Shown: positions 1-8,848, numbered from the stretch's first letter. The stretch is DNA of 64,000 nucleotides from Nitrospinaceae bacterium (GCA_029261535.1 JAJDBF010000026.1:61271-125270); one strand, 5' to 3'. A program made the numbers and translations. The notes: generated by a model not told the origin, from the sequence alone.

Positions 1-875
1 CGAAGCAGAGGCAGATTCCATTCGGTGGCAATGGCTTTGGCCGCCAGGCTCTTGCCGCAACCCTGAACCCCGACCATCATCACACCCTTTGGCTCTGGCA
101 AACCATACTGACGCGCTTTGGTGCTGAAGGCGCGGGAGCGTTGGCCCAGCCAGTCTTTCAGCTTATCGAGCCCACCCACCACACCCATCTGTGTAGACAA
201 GCCGATAAAATCAAGGATGCCTGACTTTCTAATCAACTGCTTCTTTTCTTCGATGATGAGAGGCAGATCATCCAGGGTAAAATTTCGATTGTTGATGAGG
301 GCTTTCGAGTATACGTTCTCCGCTTCGTTCCGGGTCAGGCCAGTCGTCGCCTGCACCACCTTTTCCATTAAATCAGCGGAGAGATCGACCTGCACCTTGT
401 CGGAGTTGCGGTAAGGCTCGAGCAAATTGCGCAACACCGTCGTCAACTCTTTCGGTCCGGGAAGTGGCAAGTCAAACACCGTCACGTCTTTTTCCAGCTC
501 TGGCGGAATCTTCAGCACCGGTGAAACAAGAATCACCGTTTTATAACTGCGCTTGAGCTGATGCACCAGATCGCGCAGTCGGCGTACCACTTCCGGTTCT
601 TCCAGAAACGGATGGAAATCTCTCAAAACATAAATGGCCTTTTTTCCGGATTTCGCAATCGACTTCAACGCTTCCTCGGGTTTCCGCTCATTGGCTTCCG
701 ATTGCGGCGCTGGTTGGAAACCGGTGGTGCGCGTCCAGAGAATCAATTCTTTGCCGGTGGCCTGACCGATTTCTTCGAGCAACGCCTGCGCACGCTCTTC
801 CTCCCAACTGAGTAGATAAAGCAACGGGTAACGCGCCCGGATAGACAGGCTGAGCTCCTGCTTTAATTTTTCCAT
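1..875 (-). CDS. AAA+ ATPase, Ycf46-type (C-terminal part outside window)
   Basis: The first 291 codons of an AAA+ ATPase, cut by the window edge just after its nucleotide-binding loop. From the ATG at 873-875 the protein opens MEKLKQELSLSIRARYPLLY. A region of about 215 residues follows, of the kind that precedes the ATPase core in stand-alone Ycf46-like proteins. The Walker A motif GVQGCGKS lies near residue 269, followed by LAAKAIATEWNLPL, a typical AAA continuation. Walker B, sensors and arginine finger would lie beyond the window. No signal peptide or membrane segment is seen, so it should be cytoplasmic. It reads in the same direction as the beta-propeller gene 112 bp upstream and may share its transcript. 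The family assignment is recognition from sequence; the substrate is unknown. Confidence 0.8.
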   Translation of the reverse strand, partial: MEKLKQELSLSIRARYPLLYLLSWEEERAQALLEEIGQATGKELILWTRTTGFQPAPQSEANERKPEEALKSIAKSGKKAIYVLRDFHPFLEEPEVVRRLRDLVHQLKRSYKTVILVSPVLKIPPELEKDVTVFDLPLPGPKELTTVLRNLLEPYRNSDKVQVDLSADLMEKVVQATTGLTRNEAENVYSKALINNRNFTLDDLPLIIEEKKQLIRKSGILDFIGLSTQMGVVGGLDKLKDWLGQRSRAFSTKARQYGLPEPKGVMMVGVQGCGKSLAAKAIATEWNLPLL

Positions 876-987
876 TTAATCACCCGGATTTAAGGACACA
901 TTAAAAATTTTCTTGTATGGTAGCGAGTTTCTCGCAAGAGGAAGCAAGTTGCCAGAGCAAAATTTTTCGCTTTAGCAAGAGACCTTC

Positions 988-2940
988 TTAAAACTCAAGA
1001 TAGGTGGAGCGACCCCCGGCTGTCTCAGGGATATCCAGCAGGCGCAGTACATGCAGAGTCTTTTCCGAAAGCACCGCCACCCGATTACCCTTTTGCCCCA
1101 CTGCCATGGCCTGGATTCCGCCCGGCATTTCCTGTTGCCAGACCCGTTCCTGACTCAACAATCGGTAGCAACCGACCGATGGCCCTTCCGGTGCCAGTTC
1201 AAGAATCTCGTTGTTTTGCGCAGTCACGATGGATCGACTCGAATGCAGTTGGCCTTCGCCGAGCAGAACACCGTCGTCTTGAAAAACCACCACCTTGCCT
1301 TGTTCCGAAACAAACGCAACGCCTCGCTCAAGAGGCACGATTCGCTTTACCGACTGCTTCAGGTCATGCGTCCAGCGAAGGTTTCCATCAAAACCGATGC
1401 CGTAACATCTGCCATCTTCATCGCCTGCAAAAATGGAGGTGGTGTTGACTCTTAAACGCGACACCGGAGCATCCAGGACAATCCTCCCGGCTTTCAAACT
1501 TTTCAGGTCGAGTGTGTACACTGTTTTGCCGACCCCCTGAAACACCGCAATATTTTTTCCGGTGTTGAGACGGAGCTTGCTGATCTTCTGACCCAGACCG
1601 CGTTTCCAGATACGACGACCGCTTCTATTGTACAGGGAAATTCCGCCCTGTTTATGGAACAGCATAAAACGCCCGTTGGCGTGGTCCAGCCCGAGGTCCG
1701 ATACACCTTCCTTATAAAAGGTAAGGTGATTTTCAAATTCAGACAACGGGTGCGCGCAATACACTTCTTCCGGATTGGTCAATAAAATTGTTTCGCCGTC
1801 ACCTGATATCCAGCCGTTGTCACGCCGCACCATAAAGGACTTGCTCCAGACACGATTGCCTTGCGCGTCGTAAACATAAAAATCTTTTTGGATGCCGAAT
1901 AAAATGAAGCGTCCGTCATCAGAAACCTTCAACACCCCCGCCCAATGTCCTTCGAAATGAGGCACGGTGGTTTCCCATACCTGTCGTGGTTTTGCGACAT
2001 CCTGATGGCTTTTCAGCTCCAGAAACTCACCCCGCTCACGTCTGCTGTCGGTGAACTCGAAACAAGTAAGACTGCCACTTTCCTCCAACACCAGGGCGCG
2101 CTCCCCCTTGCGATCCAGCTTGCAAAAACAGACTTTTGATTGAAGTTGTTTTTGCCACACGATGGTGGCGTTCTGGTCGACCAGATAAATTTTACCGAGA
2201 GCGTCGGTCAAAAGCATCCAGTGCCCGTTGCCACTCACCGCAACCCGCGAGGCCATGGCGTCGAGGTCAAGATGCTGAAGCATTCGCTTCTTAAGATTGT
2301 AAACGTAGACTCCCTTGTCAAAACAGGAGATAGCAACCATTTCGCCCCGGTCACTGGCGGCAATGTCCGAGGGGTTGTCACGCGACAGGTCGATGGCAAC
2401 CGGATGGTTGGCACTCCAGAGTTCGGCCCCGTTGCCTTTGTAAACGCCAAGCGTCACTTGATTGTGCACGACAAAATACAAATCTTCCCTGGCCATCGCA
2501 CGCAGAACGCGCCAGGGCTTTGGGATGTTCAACTGCTTTATTTCCTTACCTTGGAAATTGAGCTTGCGCGGAGGCGACCGCCATCCCCAGACCACGACAC
2601 CGCTGGACTTCACTTCAAAGGAAGTCCAGTAATGCTTGAAATGTTGTTGTTGGAGTTGCTTGCCAGCAAGGTCGAGAAATACCAGCCGACTGTGTTCGTC
2701 CAGGGTGATGATCCGTTTTTTGGAATCCGCCACGCGGATGTGGTGCACGGAGATATCGATGCAGGTGCGGGTTGTTTCATGGCCCTGCTCATCGATCAAT
2801 TGCACGGTGCCATCATCATATCCGAGGGCCGTCCAGTGATGCACGGGAGAAAAGTCGGCGCAAGTGAGAGGGCCGTCAACCCAACGAGTCCACAGCTCAA
2901 TACCGATTCTCGGTTCTTCCATTTGAATGGAACTGCCCAA
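988..2940 (-). CDS. cytoplasmic beta-propeller protein (WD/PQQ-like repeats)
   Basis: A protein of about 650 residues made almost entirely of beta-propeller blades. Recurrent blade ends with a W flanked by short polar runs are visible (AELWSAN, IVWQKQL, RVWSKSF, RIWKRGL, LRWTHDL, RVWQQEM), each followed by a G-x-x-x-hydrophobic strand. At least two propellers would fit this length. There is no signal peptide and no catalytic motif, so it is probably a cytoplasmic scaffold. Start choice: a perfect Shine-Dalgarno run AAGGAGGTG sits directly upstream. The GTG at 2946 is inside it, while the TTG at 2940 lies 5 nt beyond GGAGG; I therefore prefer TTG at 2940. An ATG at 2922 is too far away. The AAA+ ATPase downstream is a possible partner. 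Confidence 0.7.
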   Translation of the reverse strand: MGSSIQMEEPRIGIELWTRWVDGPLTCADFSPVHHWTALGYDDGTVQLIDEQGHETTRTCIDISVHHIRVADSKKRIITLDEHSRLVFLDLAGKQLQQQHFKHYWTSFEVKSSGVVVWGWRSPPRKLNFQGKEIKQLNIPKPWRVLRAMAREDLYFVVHNQVTLGVYKGNGAELWSANHPVAIDLSRDNPSDIAASDRGEMVAISCFDKGVYVYNLKKRMLQHLDLDAMASRVAVSGNGHWMLLTDALGKIYLVDQNATIVWQKQLQSKVCFCKLDRKGERALVLEESGSLTCFEFTDSRRERGEFLELKSHQDVAKPRQVWETTVPHFEGHWAGVLKVSDDGRFILFGIQKDFYVYDAQGNRVWSKSFMVRRDNGWISGDGETILLTNPEEVYCAHPLSEFENHLTFYKEGVSDLGLDHANGRFMLFHKQGGISLYNRSGRRIWKRGLGQKISKLRLNTGKNIAVFQGVGKTVYTLDLKSLKAGRIVLDAPVSRLRVNTTSIFAGDEDGRCYGIGFDGNLRWTHDLKQSVKRIVPLERGVAFVSEQGKVVVFQDDGVLLGEGQLHSSRSIVTAQNNEILELAPEGPSVGCYRLLSQERVWQQEMPGGIQAMAVGQKGNRVAVLSEKTLHVLRLLDIPETAGGRSTYLEF

Positions 2941-2998
2941 ACTCACCTCCTTTATTGACGGACAAAACTATATCAAAGTTTGAGAGGAACCTACAGGC

Positions 2999-4846
2999 TC
3001 AACGCACACCACTGGGGAAGCGACCACTGGCCTGACCGGGATGGGATGCGGAATCGGTCAGGTCGCCAATGAACTCCAGCGCAAAACCGGTATTGCCACT
3101 TTCAAACACCACGGCTCCCCAATACGCCAGCATATTGGCAGAGGCAAACCCTCCCCCCGGAGAAACAGATTGCGGGTTGGAAGCGAGAGCATCAATCCTG
3201 ATACCACCGGAGCCGGTGACCGTGTGTCCGGTAATAAATTGCGCGTTGGGAATATTACTGCTGTTCAGGCTGGGGTGCCCTGAAGGAACAATGAACAGGC
3301 GCGATGTGGTGCCCGCGTTTACGGTGAATTCGGCAACCGGCCCAAAAATGCCGCCATCGGTAAGAAACGCTTTGACCGAAACTCCGATCCCGGATGCCAT
3401 GCCGGAAAGAGAAGGGTGGGTCAATCCGATGAAGGTGTAGTTCCCTGCCCCCGCCTGCCAGTAAGGAGTCATCACGCTCGATGCGTTATTAAAATCCCCT
3501 GCGATGGGGAGAGCATGTTCCCGAAAAGCGGCAACCGTTGTGGCTGTCTGATTGAGGGTCTTTCGATTGTCCGCCGCATTGGGGTCACCTTCGACGATGC
3601 CGGTCGGGTTACCACTGAAGGTCACATCAGGATTAGACCAATAGTTGATACGCGGACAGGAAGAGCAGGCTCCTGCAGTCGTCGCCATGACCGTCCGGAA
3701 ATTATTGGAAGCATCGGCAAAGCCGTGATTGAAGGTGAACGGCCCATCATTGGGATCAGCTTCCCGGTGATGACGGGCTCCCATGTTGTGGCCAATCTCA
3801 TGACCAAATGTAAAGTTGCCGGTAGCGCAACTGCGCCTTGTCACAGACACGGCACTGGAAGCAAAAGAACTGCTGACGGTGCCCATAAAAAAAGCGATAC
3901 CGCACAGACTGCTATCGCCTTCCACCAGCATGACAACAAGATCAGCACCATATTGTTCGCGCAGGGGGAGGGCCTCCGGCACATCGCCATCGCGCAAATT
4001 GTTCAGTGCGCCGCTGTAGGAGAACCCGGTTTCGCTGTACTGTACTTCCGCTGTGTGAACCACGCGGATTCTTGGATTGATGCCGCTGTTGGAAAACGCA
4101 GTATTGGTTTCGGTTTCGGCAAGGTCGATTAAAGCCTGCATGGCAGTGGTCGACCCGGCGCCCTGCCGCGCGGCTGGAGTATAAACCACCAGCACATCCA
4201 GTAGAGCCCCATCATCTGGAATATTATCCTGCATCGGGACCGGCCCCGGAACCGGCGGAACCACAATGGGATCTGCTCCCGGAGGAAAGGCGGATGGGTT
4301 GAGATCGAGCACCCCATGAACGCCGTCTTGCATGGGACGTATCTGGCAAAGTAATCCGGTCGCCACCACGGTGGCCATCACCTGATCGCCATGCACGGCG
4401 ATCATCACCTGACTTTGCGGAAGACCCTTGAGAGTTCCCACCAGCGAGAACCCGCCGGAAATATGCGATTCAACCCGGTCCACCTGCGCGGTGTAGGTTT
4501 CATTGGTAAACAGGTTGAGCGTGAGCTCCACGCCGGGGGACACGGGAAGACCATTGCTCTGCTGGAGTTGTGAAAGGTCCACTTGAACGGCTCTTGAACG
4601 CAAAACGGTGCCTGAAGAATCAGCAAATGCCGGAGTTCCGGCGGGGGCGTCTGAAAATAAAGAAGCCGCTTGCGAGTATGAAATATCACCCATCAGGATA
4701 ATGAAAAAAACCGTGAACGCTTTAATTGCATCCAAACCAGAGTAAGGTGACAAGGCGTAGCAGAACGACCGACGGGTGTTTGGGCGACCTGCTGATTGAA
4801 AAAAGAAACCTTTATTTTTTTTCCCTGCTTCAGGAAACTTGAGCAT
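2999..4846 (-). CDS. secreted zinc metalloprotease (reprolysin-like, metzincin)
   Basis: A 615-residue exported peptidase. The zinc-binding metzincin motif HEIGHNMGARHH is at about residues 349-360: three His ligands and the catalytic Glu. A downstream NHGFADASNNFRTVMATT segment contains the conserved Met-turn region. Around residues 35-60 a hydrophobic stretch ending ISYSQAAS looks like a signal peptide behind an unusually long basic N-tail. Residues about 70-210 look like a propeptide domain, the catalytic domain spans about 215-460, and about 155 residues of unrecognised beta-rich sequence close the protein. I chose the ATG at 4846, 55 codons inside the longest open frame. It is divergently placed from the small gene at 5041. 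The reprolysin/M12B-like family is clear; the target protein is unknown. Confidence 0.8.
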   Translation of the reverse strand: MLKFPEAGKKNKGFFFQSAGRPNTRRSFCYALSPYSGLDAIKAFTVFFIILMGDISYSQAASLFSDAPAGTPAFADSSGTVLRSRAVQVDLSQLQQSNGLPVSPGVELTLNLFTNETYTAQVDRVESHISGGFSLVGTLKGLPQSQVMIAVHGDQVMATVVATGLLCQIRPMQDGVHGVLDLNPSAFPPGADPIVVPPVPGPVPMQDNIPDDGALLDVLVVYTPAARQGAGSTTAMQALIDLAETETNTAFSNSGINPRIRVVHTAEVQYSETGFSYSGALNNLRDGDVPEALPLREQYGADLVVMLVEGDSSLCGIAFFMGTVSSSFASSAVSVTRRSCATGNFTFGHEIGHNMGARHHREADPNDGPFTFNHGFADASNNFRTVMATTAGACSSCPRINYWSNPDVTFSGNPTGIVEGDPNAADNRKTLNQTATTVAAFREHALPIAGDFNNASSVMTPYWQAGAGNYTFIGLTHPSLSGMASGIGVSVKAFLTDGGIFGPVAEFTVNAGTTSRLFIVPSGHPSLNSSNIPNAQFITGHTVTGSGGIRIDALASNPQSVSPGGGFASANMLAYWGAVVFESGNTGFALEFIGDLTDSASHPGQASGRFPSGVR

Positions 4847-5040
4847 AGGATGTCCTGTCCATTTTAGAAATGAGACGGATGTTTCCCTCATTCGGCCTTG
4901 GAATTTTACACTGTGCCCTTTAACAATAAAATCTGTTATGCCACTTTTAGTTTGACATGATACTTCCAAGTTAAAAGCAGTTCCAGGGCATGTCAAGCGA
5001 CAGATCATCTTTCAACCGGGCGTTATCATAAGGAGTCTTC

Positions 5041-5271
5041 ATGTCCGACCCCCGTCATATCATCAAGTTTCGAGCGGCCACCGGGTTCACTGTGGTTCTG
5101 GAATATGGAAGCGCAGAAGAGCTGGAGAGTATCGAAAAGAAAATTCAGGAGGCTGGGCTAAAAACAGAACGGCTTGAGATCTATGATTTTAATTTCAGCG
5201 AGTCCGACCTTTTCATGGACATGAGGAGCCCGGAATGCATCGCGCAATTTGATCTGGACGATTGGCTGTGA
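5041..5271 (+). CDS. hypothetical 76-residue acidic protein
   Basis: A small protein with a good ribosome-binding site (AAGGAG, 7 nt before the ATG). It has a central charged helix (about residues 24-38, EELESIEKKIQEAG) and an acidic C-terminus ending DLDDWL. It has no signal peptide, membrane segment or Cys motif. I do not recognise a family. It lies alone between the divergent metalloprotease and the convergent CbiX-like gene. The in-frame ribosome-binding site and soluble-protein composition argue that it is real. Confidence 0.6.
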   Translation: MSDPRHIIKFRAATGFTVVLEYGSAEELESIEKKIQEAGLKTERLEIYDFNFSESDLFMDMRSPECIAQFDLDDWL

Positions 5272-5296
5272 GGCAACCCGTAATCGTCTGCCGCTT

Positions 5297-5818
5297 TTAT
5301 TCGATTTTAAAAATTATCTGAGACACTTGATATTTTATCAGCTCCGCCACCTTGGCTAAATCAAACGGCCAGGCGTACTGGAGTTCCATTTCAGGAAACC
5401 GGGCTTGCAGTGTCGCCACCTCTTCAGGTATTTCCCCATCGGCGTGAGACCCGCCAGGCGTCACCATCGTGGTCACCAGAGCCACCTGTCGAAAGCCCTC
5501 ATCCATCAGCCCTGATACCGCTTGTTCAATGGAAGGCGTGCAAAATTCATTGTAGGCAACGACCAATCGTTGCCCCTCCAGCAAAGGTTCAAGGTGCCGA
5601 GCCAGCGATTCGAGACCCCTTCGATAAGGATCGTTTTCCGGAGTCCTCGGCCAGTTGCGAATTCTATCATCGGCTGTTAACTCCGATTGAGTCGGGTCGC
5701 CGCCGCTCGCCCGGCGCTCAGCTTCGAGTCGCTTTAACTCCGCCACCCATCCTTTAGGAAGGTCTTTGGGCACACCGCCGTGACCGATCAACACCACGGC
5801 TCGTCGGTGGGATGTCAT
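5297..5818 (-). CDS. CbiX-like sirohydrochlorin cobalto/ferrochelatase family protein
   Basis: A 173-residue single-domain class II chelatase relative. The N-terminal LIGHGG near residue 9 corresponds to the family's catalytic SHGS/GHG His. TPGGSHADGEIPEE near residue 130 matches the second His region (H-x-x-x-D/E-IP). Family members insert Co2+ or Fe2+ into sirohydrochlorin. No cobalamin or sirohaem gene is nearby, so the true substrate is open. I preferred the ATG at 5818 because AAAGGA lies 7 nt upstream; a longer frame begins at 5845. The long linker RRASGGDPTQSELTADDR near residues 35-55 is unusual for CbiX. Confidence 0.65.
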   Translation of the reverse strand: MTSHRRAVVLIGHGGVPKDLPKGWVAELKRLEAERRASGGDPTQSELTADDRIRNWPRTPENDPYRRGLESLARHLEPLLEGQRLVVAYNEFCTPSIEQAVSGLMDEGFRQVALVTTMVTPGGSHADGEIPEEVATLQARFPEMELQYAWPFDLAKVAELIKYQVSQIIFKIE

Positions 5819-5898
5819 ATTGTGTCCTTTCGCATATTCCTGCAAGCACAGCCACAGTCGAAATGGATGGCCCGGTCAAGCAGGAGTCGCCCCGCTCT

Positions 5899-5926
5899 TT
5901 GTCTTGCCGACAGCATGTTATACAAT
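5899..5926 (+). promoter_or_regulatory. candidate sigma-70 promoter for the PAAR-like gene
   Basis: TTGTCT (5899-5904) and TACAAT (5921-5926) are separated by 16 bp and match the -35/-10 consensus at 4/6 and 5/6. A start site near 5933 would give a leader of about 40 nt to the AGGAGG ribosome-binding site at 5961. Visual match only. Confidence 0.4.
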
Positions 5927-5973
5927 GGAAGCGACATTCAGAATCAACCCAACTTTTATCAGGAGGGTATTTT

Positions 5974-6363
5974 ATGAGTTATATGGTTTGCGATGGAGCC
6001 ACGATTTCCTGTAGCGGTGAGGTTGCTCAAGGAACCTGCAGTCTCACCGTTTTGAACGCCCTGATCACCTCGGATGACAACGCACAGGCGACCATCATGG
6101 ATTACGTCCCCTATATGAATGTTGCCTCGTTTGGTCAATGTAACCTGAGTTCAAACCCCATGGTGGCGGCGGCGACAGCGGCAGCACTGGGGGTTCACAC
6201 CCCCGTCACCTGCGTCCCGATGACCGTTTCCCCCTGGGTTGTCGGTAGCCCGACCGTAATGGTCAACAACCTGCCTGCCCTGACAGACGACTCCACATTG
6301 ATATGCACTTGGGGCGGAACGATTGGTGTCGATGATGCCGGTCAATCGGTGGTCGAAACCTGA
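5974..6363 (+). CDS. PAAR-like protein, DUF4280
   Basis: A 129-residue protein with the DUF4280/PAAR-like layout. The N-terminus SYMVCDGATISCSGE carries the conserved Cys pair, the middle has a Pro-rich CVPMTVSPWVVG segment, and the end has the LTDDSTLICTWGG motif with a further Cys. Family members resemble the spike-tip PAAR proteins of type VI secretion and other contractile injection systems, where they sharpen the needle or carry effectors. I chose the ATG at 5974 because a full AGGAGG stands 7 nt upstream; the same frame is open further upstream without such a site. No tube, sheath or baseplate gene is nearby, so the parent machine must be elsewhere or absent. Its stop codon abuts that of the convergent pentapeptide gene. 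Confidence 0.75.
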   Translation: MSYMVCDGATISCSGEVAQGTCSLTVLNALITSDDNAQATIMDYVPYMNVASFGQCNLSSNPMVAAATAAALGVHTPVTCVPMTVSPWVVGSPTVMVNNLPALTDDSTLICTWGGTIGVDDAGQSVVET

Positions 6364-6807
6364 TCACTCAGACCAGTTAAACGTCCCGTTCTCGTTCCAG
6401 GTAATTCGCAAGTAATCGGGCAACCGGGTTTCCTTATCGATATGAGCTTCCTCAATCTGGTCGCAGGTGAGATTCACCGCACCTGTAAGGTCGGCCCCAT
6501 TCAGCCAGGTGTCCATCATGTCGGCCTCGCTAAAATTGGCCCCGGTCAGATTGCCTTCGGCTAATACCGCATTGGATAAATCCGCACGCGACAAATCCGC
6601 ACCAGACAAATTGGCCTTGATCAAATAAGTAGAACTCAAATCTGCTTCGACCAGATTCGCATTGGAGAGCTCGGCTTCCATCAATTTCAAATTACTGAGG
6701 TCTTCACCCGAGAGTTTTTGTTTGCGACTCTCCAAATCCTTGCGGAGCTCAATCCACTGAGCCAGCATTCGGTTGCCTTCTTCGCCCAGGTTCCCATCAT
6801 TTTTCAA
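6364..6807 (-). CDS. pentapeptide-repeat protein
   Basis: 147 residues. After about 30 helical residues come roughly fourteen A(D/N)LxX pentapeptides (ANLVEADLSSTYLIKANLSG and onward), predicting a right-handed quadrilateral beta-helix of about four coils. The last 35 residues (DQIEEAHIDKETRLPDYLRI) are the standard cap seen in many such proteins. It lacks a signal peptide or membrane segment, so it is likely cytoplasmic. Pentapeptide proteins range from gyrase-protecting DNA mimics to scaffolds, and the sequence does not decide between them. The stop codon (TCA on the plus strand, 6364-6366) directly follows the stop of the convergent PAAR-like gene. Confidence 0.8.
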   Translation of the reverse strand: MKNDGNLGEEGNRMLAQWIELRKDLESRKQKLSGEDLSNLKLMEAELSNANLVEADLSSTYLIKANLSGADLSRADLSNAVLAEGNLTGANFSEADMMDTWLNGADLTGAVNLTCDQIEEAHIDKETRLPDYLRITWNENGTFNWSE

Positions 6808-7103
6808 AATTGAATCCTTCCTTATGGAAAAAAGAAAATTTTTGAGGTAGACTTGGATGAGTCACGGTGAGGAACACCTCATCACCGGATTATTGTAGCA
6901 TTCCCCGAAGCACAGGGAAATTCGATTTCCTCAGCTTTCAGTTTTTTTTCCACGCGGTTTTTCAATTCCGGATAAATAACACGGACCAAAAAGAGTAATT
7001 TTTTTAAACTCCCATCATTGACTACGCCCGAATCAGTTTTTTTTTTCTGCCAAGAAAAAAAGTTAGCCTGCTCGCCTTCCTCACCTCTCATCTGGAGAAC
7101 TTT

Positions 7104-7526
7104 ATGCTCTCATCCCACCTGACGAAACAGGTGAACGCCCTTGTACCTTCCCTGAAAAATACCGGGCAGAGCTCTGTGTTTCTCGGATTGTGCCCGTTTC
7201 ACACTGGCAAACTGTCCTCACTGGTAGTCGATTTCGGCGCAAACAGTGCATCCTGCCTGACCTGCGGCTATGGAAAAAATATTCCGGCGATGGTGGGCGA
7301 TCTTCTTTCACAGGAAACCAGCTCGTCCGATTCTTCGCAAAGAAAACCCCGCCCGGTCGCCAGGCCACCTGTCATTGGGAGCAGTTACGGTTACCTCCTC
7401 ACCAAAGAAGTGAGTCAGGCCATTCACCATCACCTGTTCTCAAGCAAGGTCAAGGAACTGAATTCCGCCGTCAAGCAACTGGCCCAATTGGTCTCATTAA
7501 TGAAGCTCTGGATTGACCCTGCTTAA
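7104..7526 (+). CDS. small orphan protein with a DnaG-type (CHC2) zinc finger
   Basis: 140 residues. Residues 20-60 reproduce the bacterial primase zinc-binding domain: VFLGLCPFH, then a beta segment, then CLTCGYGKN, giving ligands C30, H33, C51 and C54 in the CHC2 spacing. Primase has much the same run (GLCPFH, about 17-20 residues, CFGCG). The TOPRIM catalytic domain and helicase-binding domain are missing. Instead there is a 45-residue polar linker and a C-terminal helix. The protein could bind single-stranded DNA or simply zinc; its function is unknown. The ribosome-binding site is GGAG, 6 nt before the ATG. Its stop overlaps the convergent lipoprotein gene within TTAA at 7523-7526. Confidence 0.65.
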   Translation: MLSSHLTKQVNALVPSLKNTGQSSVFLGLCPFHTGKLSSLVVDFGANSASCLTCGYGKNIPAMVGDLLSQETSSSDSSQRKPRPVARPPVIGSSYGYLLTKEVSQAIHHHLFSSKVKELNSAVKQLAQLVSLMKLWIDPA

Positions 7527-8803
7527 CTCCCGGACGCGGCTCTACCCCGACTCAACACCATTTGTGGTCCCTTCTTGGTGAATTCAATCCACACCGCGTA
7601 CAACCTGCCGCCGTTACCCGGAAATAACTGCGGGTAAGCAATTCCATTTTTTCCGGTAGGCAATGCTTGTGGATTAGTTGAAGATGTTCCATCGGAAGCC
7701 ACCCTGACCAACCATGGTACAGCTGGGCCCCAGCCATCTTGTTTGTCGGGGTCACGACCCTGAAAAACAATCCACGCCTTGCCGCCCACTTCAGCCATAT
7801 GCGGATGATTAGGATCGAGTACCGTCCCTTGAATGGCCTGCGGAGAAGCGAATGTTTTTCCACCATCGCTCGAAGTCGTCATCAACAGGCGAGCCTTGTT
7901 ATCGGCGGCGGTGTACCAGGTAAGAAAAAGTTGACCATTGATCCATTTCATGGTCGGCCCCGAATGCGCACACCCGTTAATCACCCAGCCTTTTTTAGAC
8001 ACCGGCACCGGATTCGACCAGGTTTTCCCCGAGTCAGAGGATGAAGCCACCACGATCACCCGTTCATCCCCTTTCAGCACATGGCGCCAGGCCATGTAGA
8101 GTGTTCCTTTCGGATCAATCGCCAGAGCAGGTCGGCAACAGGGACAAATATTTCCTGAAACTTTTATATTGGCTTCAAATGTTGCTCCCTGATCTTTAGA
8201 CCGGGCCAGATAAATCGAAGCTTGTCCCGGTGGCTCGGTGGCCTTGTCCCGCCCATCAATCCATGCCGCATAAATATCACCCCGGGGAGAAGTCTCCATA
8301 GTAAAAAATGAATGCATCCCCTGTCCCTTGTCATCATTGACCTGAACAGGAGGCAAAAAGCTCCTGCCAAAATTCATTGACCGCGCAAACTTGATCTGTC
8401 GTTCACCTTCCCACAAAGCATAGATCCCGATCCCCGGCCCCATCCGTAATTGCGGATTATTTTCACCATGCGCACTGACTTCATCTTCTACCTGGTTTAT
8501 CATTTTCGTGTGCGCAAAACTATGACCCTCGTTATGTGAATTTTTATAAACCAGGTTCGCTCCTTTTTTCCCGGGCACCGCATGGATCAGGTTGATCGAC
8601 TCAGAAGCGCGAATCCAAAGCTGTGCCCCGGAACCCGCTCCCAAAGGCCGCGGCTCCGCCTCCCAAACAGGATTCCCGGAAACACTATGGGATGAGAGGG
8701 ATGACGCTACTTTGGATGGTTCAACTGTGGATAGAGTTGATGTACAGCCGCTGATAAAAGACAGGGAAAATACCAAAGCGACCTGTTGAAATGTTGTGTT
8801 CAT
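7523..8803 (-). CDS. sialidase-like (Asp-box/BNR) lipoprotein with CPCC motif
   Basis: 426 residues. A type II signal peptide ends in the lipobox ISGC at Cys20, so the protein should be membrane-anchored. Asp-boxes typical of six-bladed sialidase-type propellers are visible: SKDQGATF, SSDSGKTW, SSDGGKTF and the weaker SMNFGRSF. Between blades lies GNICPCCRPALAID, a Cys cluster not expected in a sialidase and suggestive of metal or redox chemistry. The acidic/Tyr catalytic set of true sialidases was not recognised. It lies downstream of and parallel to the TonB receptor (138-bp gap) and the His/Cys-rich exported protein, so it probably belongs to the same metal-related unit. The start has GGGAG 7 nt upstream. 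Confidence 0.7.
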   Translation of the reverse strand: MNTTFQQVALVFSLSFISGCTSTLSTVEPSKVASSLSSHSVSGNPVWEAEPRPLGAGSGAQLWIRASESINLIHAVPGKKGANLVYKNSHNEGHSFAHTKMINQVEDEVSAHGENNPQLRMGPGIGIYALWEGERQIKFARSMNFGRSFLPPVQVNDDKGQGMHSFFTMETSPRGDIYAAWIDGRDKATEPPGQASIYLARSKDQGATFEANIKVSGNICPCCRPALAIDPKGTLYMAWRHVLKGDERVIVVASSSDSGKTWSNPVPVSKKGWVINGCAHSGPTMKWINGQLFLTWYTAADNKARLLMTTSSDGGKTFASPQAIQGTVLDPNHPHMAEVGGKAWIVFQGRDPDKQDGWGPAVPWLVRVASDGTSSTNPQALPTGKNGIAYPQLFPGNGGRLYAVWIEFTKKGPQMVLSRGRAASGS

Positions 8804-8848
8804 TTGTTACTCCCATGATGGTTTGCGAAACTGAACTCCCATGAAGAA

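Noticed and set aside
2140..2958. A 272-codon open frame on the plus strand inside the propeller gene
   Set aside because: It is antisense to a well-supported gene with a strong ribosome-binding site, and its translation shows no domain pattern.
6882..7091. A 69-codon minus-strand frame in the gap before the zinc-finger gene
   Set aside because: Lys-rich translation from A/T runs, with no ribosome-binding site or family match. I see nothing else in this 296-bp gap.
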